A DNA stretch of 64,000 nucleotides from DATFVA01 sp963800255 (GTDB lineage Bacteria > Bacteroidota > Ignavibacteria > Ignavibacteriales > Ignavibacteriaceae), in NCBI GenBank assembly GCA_963800255.1, contig CAWDAK010000022.1, positions 124,001 to 188,000 of the forward strand. Direction: 5' to 3'. This document shows positions 53,938 through 63,088 of this stretch, piece by piece. Each line of letters opens with the position of its first letter. The first letter of the stretch is position 1. The notes under the pieces were generated by a model. That model saw nothing but the letters and a program-made list of their open reading frames with translations, was not told where the DNA came from and made no database searches. The translations under genes were made by a program, and so were the position numbers.

Positions 53938-55899
53938 TTACAGGTTCTTTTTTACCCATTCTTCTAACCCGCCGAAAACAATCAGTTCCTGGGCAGGAAC
54001 ACCGACAGGATCAATAGAGTAGGATTTCTGATCTGCAATAATTTTGGATTTTGAAAAGTTTATTTCTGCCGAAACTCCGGTTTTAACGGTTAATTCAGCC
54101 TTATCGTATTTTGCTTTGAGGTCGTTTACCAGCCTGGGACATTCAATAATTAAGAAACCATTATTTAAGGCATTCCGCTTATAAGTTTCACTGAACGATC
54201 CTGCAATTACAAGCTTTATTCCTTTATACTTCAGTGCTGTGGCGGCTTGCTCACGTGAGGATCCTGTTCCGAAATTAAAACCTCCGGCAAGTATATCTCC
54301 TTCATTTACTATTTTAGCAAACTCAGGATCATAATTTTCCATTACTACTTCAGCCTGCTGTTCAGGAGTAAAGTCATCTATGTAAGTATATTTTCCCGGA
54401 TATATTCCGTCGGTATTCAGGTTATCCTGTCTGCAGAAAATCAGTTCGCCCCTGAGAACTTTTGGGAATCCATCGATAATTTTTACTTCTTCAGACTCAG
54501 CTTCCTGCTTTTCGTTAATCTTAATATCTCCCAGCAGTTTCTGGTTTTCTTCTGCCCACCTGAATGAAATATTTCCGGCTATCGCTGATGAAGCAACAAC
54601 CGCAGGAGAAGCAAGGTAAGCCTGCGCATTCGGTGAACCCATTCTTCCTTTGAAGTTTCTATTTGTTGCTGATATTCCAACCTCGCCGTCTTCAAGCAGA
54701 CCGACACCCAGCCCGATACAGGGCCCGCACCCCGGAGGGAGAGGAATTGCCCCTGCGTCAACCAACGTCTGCCAGTAACCCTGCTTTTCACTTTCTGCCT
54801 GAACTTCACTGGAAGCCGCAGCAATATAAAACTGAACTCCTTCAGCTATTTTCTTTCCCTTAACGATTGAAGCTGCTTCAGCAATATCATCAACACGACT
54901 ATTCACACAGGATACAAGGTAGGCTTTATTTATTCTTACTTCATTCAGTTCTGAGACAGGTGTCATTGTTTTAACAGTATTTGGGCCTGATACAAGCGGT
55001 TCGATTGTGGATAAGTCTATTGACAATTCTTTTGAATAAAATGCATCCTGATCTGCCTGCGGTGTATTATCTTCCAGCTCTTCTATACGCTTCAGGTTCA
55101 TTCTAGGATGGACCCCATTGCTGCCTGAGTCGGAGTTTACATTCTCAGGACCGCGCCTGACAATAAATTCGGATCTTCTTTTCAACCAGTCGATCGTCCT
55201 GCTGTCAATAATAAATACTCCCGCCAATGCACCCCATTCAGTAGTCATATTAGCTATTGTCAATCTTTCTTCGATTGAAAGATTTTTAACTCCTTCGCCA
55301 GTGAATTCAATTGCGTGATTAAGGACTTCGTCATTGTTGAAGAAACCGCATAAAGCAATTATAAGGTCTTTACCTGAAACTCCTTTTCTTAACTTTCCCT
55401 TAAGTTCAACTTTCGCTATAGGCGGCACCTGCCACCATGTTCTTCCGGTAGCCCAAATGGCTGCGGCGTCCGTCCTTACTACAGGAGTTCCAAGACAACC
55501 AATCCCCCCATACATATTAGAATGACTATCAGAAGCGACAGCCATAGTACCCGGCCAGGCATAACCTTCCTCTACCATAATCTGATGGCCTATTCCTCGT
55601 CCTGCCGGATAGAAATCTGCACCCATGCTCTTTGAGAATTCTTCGATCTTTTTGTACTTCTCGAGATTCTTTTCACTTTTATCCTGAACATTATGGTCGA
55701 GTGTGTGAACAACCTGACTGGGATTTGCTAACCTGCTTGCTCCAATTGATTTGAACTTTGGTATAACGGCTCCCGTATTATCATGCGTCATCACATAAGC
55801 CGGACGTATAGAAAGGTAATCGCCTGCATGAACCTTCTGGCCCGGTTCCAGTCCCACCGCATATTTTTGTGCTATTTTTTCAATTAAGGTCTGAGACAT
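53938..55899 (-). CDS. Aconitate hydratase (aconitase family, [4Fe-4S])
   Basis: 653-aa monomeric hydro-lyase. Cluster ligands: Cys in LVSCVNSRVDD and the pair in LPPGCGPCIGLGVG. The swivel domain has the substrate-binding GSSREQAATALKYKGI, and substrate residues appear in SATNRNFKGRMGS and ASDSHSNMYGGIG. Interconverts citrate and isocitrate through cis-aconitate. The chain is shorter than AcnA/AcnB (850+) and closer to the mitochondrial/LeuC-type class. A homoaconitase or other hydro-lyase role is possible, but neighbours (icd, citrate lyase) fit aconitase. Confidence 0.88.
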   Translation of the reverse strand: MSQTLIEKIAQKYAVGLEPGQKVHAGDYLSIRPAYVMTHDNTGAVIPKFKSIGASRLANPSQVVHTLDHNVQDKSEKNLEKYKKIEEFSKSMGADFYPAGRGIGHQIMVEEGYAWPGTMAVASDSHSNMYGGIGCLGTPVVRTDAAAIWATGRTWWQVPPIAKVELKGKLRKGVSGKDLIIALCGFFNNDEVLNHAIEFTGEGVKNLSIEERLTIANMTTEWGALAGVFIIDSRTIDWLKRRSEFIVRRGPENVNSDSGSNGVHPRMNLKRIEELEDNTPQADQDAFYSKELSIDLSTIEPLVSGPNTVKTMTPVSELNEVRINKAYLVSCVNSRVDDIAEAASIVKGKKIAEGVQFYIAAASSEVQAESEKQGYWQTLVDAGAIPLPPGCGPCIGLGVGLLEDGEVGISATNRNFKGRMGSPNAQAYLASPAVVASSAIAGNISFRWAEENQKLLGDIKINEKQEAESEEVKIIDGFPKVLRGELIFCRQDNLNTDGIYPGKYTYIDDFTPEQQAEVVMENYDPEFAKIVNEGDILAGGFNFGTGSSREQAATALKYKGIKLVIAGSFSETYKRNALNNGFLIIECPRLVNDLKAKYDKAELTVKTGVSAEINFSKSKIIADQKSYSIDPVGVPAQELIVFGGLEEWVKKNL

Positions 55900-55988
55900 A
55901 ATTAACTCCTATGCATTATGAACATCGATTTTATCGGGTTAAAACGATTTATATGTAAAAAAAATTATCAAGTTGACTATCAAAGATA

Positions 55989-56522
55989 TCATGCTTTAAA
56001 CGGTTCGAAGGAAACAAAATCCGCATGATGCACTATTATAGCTTCTACACTTCTTTTAGCTGAATCACCCTCTTTTGCATGGTAAGCTATAATGTGCTGA
56101 ACTTCGGGAGGCAGACCGAACCTGTCGGCAATAGAAACTCCGCTGAAAGGATGTCGTAGTAGTTTCCCTGCTTTGCTGGTGGTTAATTTACCATCAACTT
56201 TATCATATTCCATGAGTTTGCCGACATCAATCAGAATAGCGCCGGAGATAAGAAAATCCATGTCGATCTTTATTTCATTGCCGAAATTATCTTTCATTCT
56301 CTTCGCAATATCTACGGAAAGTTGTACCGCTGTTCTTTTATGATTCATAAAAGAAATAGTACAATCTTTAATCAATAATGAGAAGGGAATGACGCCGAGG
56401 TCTTCTGTGCTTAACACGCTGTTCTCCACCGCATATATCCAGCACTGAATAGTTTTTTCTTTCAGCTCCTCATTTTTTATCCACTCCAGCTCAGGCCAGA
56501 TCTTTAATATCTTATCTCGCAT
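55989..56522 (-). CDS. HD-domain protein with a degenerate HD motif
   Basis: 177 aa. HD-superfamily fold: helix with H61, then GAILIDVGKLMEY (94-106) where the defining HD doublet should be; His is Ile-98 while Asp-99 is kept. Later metal ligands are present: LLRHPFSGV (H124), IIAYHAKEG (H148) and HHADF (H165/H166, D168). Metal-dependent phosphohydrolase activity is therefore doubtful but not excluded, since other ligands could bind a single metal. Embedded in the tricarboxylate operon (12 bases from cstA), so it may be a small-molecule sensor or a metabolite phosphatase. Confidence 0.8.
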   Translation of the reverse strand: MRDKILKIWPELEWIKNEELKEKTIQCWIYAVENSVLSTEDLGVIPFSLLIKDCTISFMNHKRTAVQLSVDIAKRMKDNFGNEIKIDMDFLISGAILIDVGKLMEYDKVDGKLTTSKAGKLLRHPFSGVSIADRFGLPPEVQHIIAYHAKEGDSAKRSVEAIIVHHADFVSFEPFKA

Positions 56523-56533
56523 AATTTCCTCTG

Positions 56534-58180
56534 TTATCCGGTAATAAATTTCTCTTTAATCTTCACAGGTCTTTTGTGAACAAGTACAGTGTAAGCCTTT
56601 ATACCAAGCAGTACAGCAAGTAAAAATAAAAGAACAGAAATAAAAGAAAGTGTATAATGCCCATTTGAAATATTGGTATAAAAAAGCATTGCCAATGCTG
56701 TTAGTGTAACGCTGAACATAAAGATCATAGGAATTAGTGTAAAAAGGTAATTCTCTTTAAGGTCAGCTACCCAAACGGTGATTGCAAGAAGAGCAAGAGC
56801 TGCAAGGAGCTGATTAGCACTTCCAAATACAGGCCAGATAGACATAGTTTGACCACTCAACGTAAGTGCTGCACCGAAGAACACAGTTATTGCTGTGGCA
56901 GCAAACCTGTTTTTAACCAGGAAAGACTGTTCTTTTGTTCCGCTGATTTCGAAAAATTCCTGGAAAGTATATCTTCCCAATCTTGTGGCAGTATCAAGCG
57001 AAGTAAGTGCGAAAGCAGCCACCGCCAGGGCAACGAAGTTCGTTGCAGTTGAAGCAGTAATGGATAGGAAAGGAATGCTTTCTATAAATGCTGCCACACC
57101 AATTGAGAAGGCGGCCACCGGACCTTTGTTAAGGAGAATATCAGTGAACTGAGCAGTTCCCATTGCCGATACTGCGATCAAAGCTAAAACTGCAAGTACA
57201 CCTTCAATCAGCATCCCTCCATAACCAATCAGCTTTCCATCTGTTTCTTTATTAAGCTGTTTAGCTGTTGTTCCGCTTGCTACAATAGAATGGAATCCGC
57301 TGACAGCACCGCATGCTACTGTCACGAACAGGGCAGGGAAGAGGTAGCCTACTTTATCAAGACTAAAAGATGCAAAAGCCGGAATATTCATTTCCGGAGC
57401 AGCAAAGAATACACCCGCAACCCCTCCCAGCATTAAGGCATACAAAAAATAGGAGTTCAGATAATCGCGAGGCTGTAATAGAATCCATACTGGTGTTACA
57501 GACGCAACGAAAATGTAACCAAAAAGTATAAACTCCCAGGTCATCTGTGAAAGGTGCAGTGGAAACATTTCACCCAGCGGGATGCAGCTGAATAAAAGCA
57601 CAACTCCCACTATAGAAGCTATCCATAAGGGAACCTTGATCCTGTAGATCGAAATACCGAACATAACAGCTAGAAGCATAAACAGGATTGATGAAGTTCC
57701 GGCAGCAGGAATACTTTCAAAAGTATCTGCCACGATGATTGCAAATACGGCAATAACCAGTACCAACGTTGCCCATGCGAAAAGGAGGAATAGTTTTTTA
57801 CCGCTAATTCCTATATACTTTTCAATTATGAAGCCTATTGATTTTGATTGATGACGTATAGAGGCTATTATTGTGGTATAGTCGTGGACCCCCCCTATAA
57901 AAACAGCTCCGAACAGAACCCATACATAAACAGGTATCCATCCGAATCCTGCCGCAATAACAGGACCTACTATCGGTCCTGCACCGGCAATTGATGCAAA
58001 GTGATGTCCCAGCAAGACAGGTGATTTGGCAGGAACATAATCCACACCGTCGTACATTGTGTGAGATGGAGTTTCCTGCTCCTTATTTATCTTCAGCTTG
58101 CGGGAGATGAATGTACCATATAAACGGTAAGCTACTGCATAAAATACAATAGCAATCAGAATGAGTATAATTCCGCTCAC
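56534..58180 (-). CDS. cstA: Carbon starvation protein CstA family transporter
   Basis: 548 aa, about 16 membrane helices. The CstA signature is clear: GHHFASIAGAGPIVGPVIAA near residue 58, FIGGVHDYTT, GFHSIVASGTTAKQL, and LTSLDTATRLGRY. CstA/BtsT proteins carry pyruvate or peptides. In this cluster with citrate and aconitate enzymes it might import a carboxylate. Directly precedes the HD gene and follows icd. Confidence 0.92.
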   Translation of the reverse strand: MSGIILILIAIVFYAVAYRLYGTFISRKLKINKEQETPSHTMYDGVDYVPAKSPVLLGHHFASIAGAGPIVGPVIAAGFGWIPVYVWVLFGAVFIGGVHDYTTIIASIRHQSKSIGFIIEKYIGISGKKLFLLFAWATLVLVIAVFAIIVADTFESIPAAGTSSILFMLLAVMFGISIYRIKVPLWIASIVGVVLLFSCIPLGEMFPLHLSQMTWEFILFGYIFVASVTPVWILLQPRDYLNSYFLYALMLGGVAGVFFAAPEMNIPAFASFSLDKVGYLFPALFVTVACGAVSGFHSIVASGTTAKQLNKETDGKLIGYGGMLIEGVLAVLALIAVSAMGTAQFTDILLNKGPVAAFSIGVAAFIESIPFLSITASTATNFVALAVAAFALTSLDTATRLGRYTFQEFFEISGTKEQSFLVKNRFAATAITVFFGAALTLSGQTMSIWPVFGSANQLLAALALLAITVWVADLKENYLFTLIPMIFMFSVTLTALAMLFYTNISNGHYTLSFISVLLFLLAVLLGIKAYTVLVHKRPVKIKEKFITG

Positions 58181-58229
58181 AATGATATCCTCCCTTAAAA
58201 ATGAAACATTCTAAACAGAAGCATCGTTA

Positions 58230-59411
58230 TTACAAAGCATCTATCACAGCATCAGTCATTTGCTGAGTGGTAGATGCACCGTACTTAAATACTTCAGCAT
58301 TTCCCTTCAGCTTCATCATATCGTATGTTTTTACTTTACCTTCTTCAATAACCTTTGCAACCGCTGTTCTTATCTTCTCAGCTTTATCATTCTCTCCTAT
58401 ATGATCAAGCATCATGCAGGCACTCAGGAACATTGCAATAGGATTAACTATAGAAGGATCTAATTCCTGGTATTTTGGTGCAGATCCATGCGTTGGTTCA
58501 AATACAGCAGCGTCTTCACCAATGTTGGCGCTGCATGCAAAACCCAGACCGCCTACAAGTCCTGCAAATCCATCACTTATAATATCGCCGAACATATTCT
58601 CTGCCACTATAACTCCGTAAATCTCCGGATTTTTTGTCAGCCACATCATTTGCGCATCAATATTTGTATCCCACAGATCAATACCGGGGTATTCTTTAGC
58701 TATAATTTTGGCTTCGTTGAGCATCATTCCTGAAGTCTCTCTTAACACATTCGGTTTCTCGCAGACAGTTACGTTCTTATAATTGTATTTTTTTGCATAT
58801 TCAAATGCTGCCCGGATAATTCTCCGGCATGCGTTCCTCGACATAATCCTTGTGGATACTGCCATATCTTCACTCGGAACTGCTTTGAAAGCTTTCATTT
58901 TAGGATGAGTTTCAAGTGCATCCCTTACAGCCTTAGGGGGATTGGTCCATTCCACACCTGCATATAATCCTTCAGTATTCTGCCTGAATATAACAGCATC
59001 TACCATGGGTTCTTCAAACCCGCCTTTCGAGTCTCTCTTAATAAAGTTTAAAGGGTTGCCTTTGAATGATCTGCAGGGACGTATGCATAAATCCAGGTTG
59101 AAATGCTGCCTTAAACCAACAATAGGACTAAAATAAACGAACCCCTGGTCTTTTAGTTTCGGATCTATTTCTTTAGAGGCTGCATCTTTGGGTTTGGAAG
59201 TAATTGCTCCAAACAATCCTATTTTATGTTTTTCCAGCAGATCAATTGTTCTCTGCGGCAGTGCATTTCCTTCCTTACACCAGAATTCCCACCCAATATC
59301 AGCATGAATATAATTTGCTTCAAACCCCACCGCTTCCAGGACCCTTATAGACTCAGGCAATACAGTTTTACCAATACCATCGCCCGGCATTGTTACTATT
59401 GTTCTTTTCAT
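58230..59411 (-). CDS. icd: NADP-type isocitrate dehydrogenase (isocitrate/isopropylmalate family)
   Basis: Oxidative decarboxylase of isocitrate to 2-oxoglutarate (or the reverse carboxylation). Start taken at Met 59411 behind a GGAG ribosome site; an in-frame TTG at 59435 is less likely. Motifs: TMPGDGIGKTVLPE, VIFRQNTEGLYAGVEW, VCEKPNVLRETSG, MFGDIISDGFAGLVGG and HGSAPKYQELDPSIVNP. The KY after HGSAP is the signature of NADP-using IDH. The substrate loop SPIVGLRQHFNLDLCIRP lacks the RSLN-Asn pattern of E. coli IDH, resembling homoisocitrate-type loops, so another 2-hydroxyacid substrate is possible. It is the first gene of the seven-gene operon. Confidence 0.85.
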   Translation of the reverse strand: MKRTIVTMPGDGIGKTVLPESIRVLEAVGFEANYIHADIGWEFWCKEGNALPQRTIDLLEKHKIGLFGAITSKPKDAASKEIDPKLKDQGFVYFSPIVGLRQHFNLDLCIRPCRSFKGNPLNFIKRDSKGGFEEPMVDAVIFRQNTEGLYAGVEWTNPPKAVRDALETHPKMKAFKAVPSEDMAVSTRIMSRNACRRIIRAAFEYAKKYNYKNVTVCEKPNVLRETSGMMLNEAKIIAKEYPGIDLWDTNIDAQMMWLTKNPEIYGVIVAENMFGDIISDGFAGLVGGLGFACSANIGEDAAVFEPTHGSAPKYQELDPSIVNPIAMFLSACMMLDHIGENDKAEKIRTAVAKVIEEGKVKTYDMMKLKGNAEVFKYGASTTQQMTDAVIDAL

Positions 59412-59672
59412 AAAAAGATTTTCTCCAGAATTCAATTAAAATTGTGATCAAAATTAGAGAATACTTGCCTGCTAAGCAACCACAGAGTTAACGAATAAGA
59501 ATCACTTAAAAATATTCTAGTCTGATTCTGAACCTCTTTTTAATCAAGCACCAAATTATTCCATATATTTGGAACAAAAATTGTGACATATTATGAGAAA
59601 TGTCTCAAAAAAGTGGACATTATCAACTAAATCATGTTATACAGGTATTTATTAAGGTGAATCTTACTCTCT
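59412..59672. other. Divergent promoter region of the tricarboxylate operon and the hybrid kinase
   Basis: 261 bases holding both upstream regions. GACAT-N10-ATGTC occurs at about 59584-59603 (GACATATTATGAGAAATGTC) as a possible operator. AAGGTG at 59655-59660 is the likely ribosome site for the kinase gene. No open frame of note. Confidence 0.35.
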
Positions 59673-62600
59673 TTGAAGAAAAATTTACAATATATTGAGC
59701 AAAATCTGGATGAGCTACATAAACTTCAGGACCTCCTAAAGGGAATAAAACCGGATGATCCGGTTGCCGAAGAAACTCTTAAGGATTTATCCCTTGCTGT
59801 TGAACGCTACCGTGAAGCTTATCTCGAATTTAACCTGGTAACCCAGGCTTCTCTGGATGTAATCTTAAGATTATCGGCTTCCGGGAAAATTTCCTATATC
59901 AGTCCCTCCTGTAAGGAATTGACCGGTTATGAACCCTACGAGGTTGCCGGAAAATCCTTTACAGATTTCATTCCTCCTACAAAGATATATGAATACACCA
60001 ATCTTATCTTAAATCTTTTCAGAGGCAGGGAGGAAATTATATTCCGGATGGATATACTACATCAGGATGGACATATAGTCCCTGTAGAAATTAACGGAAG
60101 AGTCATTCAGCTTGGAGGAAGATTTTTTGCACAGGCAACTTTAAGAGATATCAGCACACGAATTGAATCACAAAAGAAACTGGAATCCTCAGAGAATACA
60201 TTTCACACGGTATGGGACAAATCATCTGAGGGTATGCTTCTGACTGACGAAGACGGGTATATATTCATGTGTAATTATGCCTATGCCCGCATGATCGATA
60301 AACATAAAACTGAGATAGAAGGTACGCTGCTTTCTACTCATTATGATGATATCACCGGCAGAGATGCTCTTGAACAATATAAAAGCTTTTTCAAAGAAGG
60401 TTCTTTCCGGTCGAAATATGAATCAAGTGTAAGGCTTTGGAACGGAATGAGAATAGATCTTGAGGTTTCCAATACGTTTATTGATAACCTCAACGGTAAA
60501 AAATATCTTCTTAGCATTTTAAGGGATATCTCAGAAAGAAAATCGAACGAAAGACTGCTGAGAAAAAAGGACCGTCTACTACAAGGCATTGCAGAAGCAA
60601 CGAAAACAGCAATATCAAATTCTGATATTGACAGCGGCTTATCACGAGCTCTTCGTACCCTGGGGATGGCTGCTGAAGTTGACAGGGTATATATCTATAA
60701 GCACCTCGTTAACGAAGAAACCCAGGAAATGTACGTCAGTATTCTGTATGAATGGTCAGCTGTTAACTCTGAAGCCCAGATAAAAAATCCAGTTCTTCAG
60801 AGGCTGTCTTATTCGCGGTTTGCTTCACTAGATTTTTACAACAATTTCGAAAAAGGAAAAGCCCTCAAATTTTTAATAAAAAAACTTCCCCCGGAAGAAA
60901 GAATAGTTTTCGTTGATAGAAATATCAAATCGATTTTCCTTGTGCCTATAATGATCGATGAAAAGTATTGGGGATTTATCGGGTTTGACGACTGCAGGAG
61001 CGACAGGCTATGGAATGAGGATGAGGAATATTTTCTTTCCACAATGGCGGCAACTATCGGCGCAGTTATCAAACAGGATAACATAAAGAATGAGCTTATA
61101 AAGAAAAATCATGAACTTGATAAGGCATTAATTGAGACTGAGAATGCCGCAAAGGTTAAAAGCGAATTTCTTGCGACAATGAGTCACGAAATACGTACTC
61201 CGATGAATGGAGTAATCGGGATGACGGGGCTGCTTCTCGACACTGAGCTTACAGTCGAGCAGAACGAATATGTTGAATCGATAAGACTATCCGGTGATCA
61301 GCTTCTTGTAATTATAAATGACCTCCTGGATTTTTCAAAAATTGAATCAAAAAAGCTTGATATAGAATCACATCCATTTAAACTAAGAGACTGTATTGAG
61401 GATTCTCTCGATCTGCTTTCAACCCGGGCTGCAGAGAAGAAACTGGATATGGTTTATAATCTGGATCCCGATTGTCCTTCTGCCATTAAAGGTGATGTTA
61501 CAAGGATAAGACAGATATTAACTAACCTGCTGAGCAATGCCGTTAAGTTCACGGAGGAAGGTGAAGTACTTGTTACCGTTACATCCGAAAGAATGGATGG
61601 CGATAAATACGAAATTAAATTTTGTGTCAGAGATTCCGGAATCGGGATTCCGGAAAATAAAAAGCACAGGTTGTTCCAGGCATTTTCTCAGCTTGATGCT
61701 TCAGTTAACAGGTCATATGGAGGAACGGGGTTGGGACTGGTAATAAGCAAGCGGCTGACGGAACTAATGGGCGGAAAAATGTGGATGGAGAGTATAGTTA
61801 ACCTGGGCAGCAGCTTTTATTTTACTATAATCGTTGAGGCAGTGGAACTTCAATCGAAAATTTATCAGCAGAAGATCAAGGAACTTGAGAATAAACGGGT
61901 ATTGATAATTGATGATAACGAGGTATCACTAAAAAGTATTACAGAACAGGTAATGGCGTGGAATATGATCCCGATAAGAACAATTTATCCGCGGGTGGCT
62001 CTTGATCTTATCAGAAAAGATCAGTTTGATATGTTGATCGTAGATCAGCATATGCCGTCAATGGATGGATTCGCAGCTTGTTGAACAAATCAGAACTTTG
62101 AAAAACGGTGCAGGTTTGCCGGTAATTATTTTGGGAATGATGTCACGGAAAGTTAAACGGACAGGATCTGAAAAAGACAGACTTATTTCAGTTATAAATA
62201 AACCTGTAAAATATAACAGTCTCAGGGATATTTTAAGGCAGCAGCTTTCTACCGGAGCGGAAAATAAGTCCAGGAAGCAGTCTGAACAACAGGGTGTGGA
62301 ATTTCCTTTGAGAATTCTTATTGCCGATGATAACGCGGTTAACCTCAAGGTAGCATTGAAAATGCTTGAGAGACTCGGCTACAGGGGCGATGTAGCTGCA
62401 AATGGACTTGAAGTACTTGATGCGGTTCAGAAAATACGGTATGACATAGTTTTGATGGATATGCTTATGCCTGAGATGGACGGGATTGAAACTTCTAAAC
62501 TTATTGTAAACGCAATACCGAAAGAAAATCAGCCGGTTATTGTTGCGATGACTGCAAACAGTATTGCGGAGCATAAAGAAAAATGTCTGGAGGCAGGTAT

Positions 62601-63084
62601 GCATGACTTTATACAAAAACCCATATCCCAGGATAAACTCGGAGAATGCTTGAAAAAATGGGCGGAAGAAAAACAAAAGAATAACAGTCAATCAGAGCAA
62701 ACTCACTTTTCTATCATCGATGAAAGTAAGATAAGTTTTCTCCAGGATGTTAATTCAAATGAAGATGCAGCCTTTCTGATTGAACTGCTTGATATTTATA
62801 TTAAAGAAATGCCCAAAACAATAGGCCTGATTTCAGACGCAATAGCTAACGAGAATTCGAAGGATCTGTTGTTTAATTCACATAAGTTAAAAGGAAGCAG
62901 CCTGACACTTGGGATGGATCTAATATCTGATATAAGCATTAAGCTTGAAAATGCGGCTAAATCCGGTATATTCAATGACAGCGTCAGGAAACTGGGTAAT
63001 GAACTTACTCAAAAAGTTGATATTGTAGAAAAAGAACTGGAAATTATCAGGGTGAAATACAATAATTTAACCAATCAGACCTGA
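59673..63084 (+). CDS. BarA-like hybrid histidine kinase, PAS-PAS-GAF-HK-REC-REC-HPt (one extra base at 62073)
   Basis: A large phosphorelay sensor. Begins at TTG 59673 (a stop lies 5 codons upstream and no ATG is available). Order: coiled start, PAS (about 50-170), PAS (about 175-290), GAF (about 300-470), HisKA with MSHEIRTPMNGVIGM (about 505), HATPase (NLLSNAVKFTEEG, GTGLGLVISKRL), receiver 1 (LIIDDNEVS, LIVDQHMPSMDGF), receiver 2 (LIADDNAVN, VLMDMLMPEMDG) and an HPt domain with the His in SHKLKGSS. The frame breaks inside receiver 1; removing G62073 gives MDGFQLVEQIRTL. The corrected length is 1136 aa. No membrane helix seen, so a cytosolic sensor. The methyltransferase follows at 5 bases. 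Confidence 0.9.
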
Positions 63085-63088
63085 TAAA

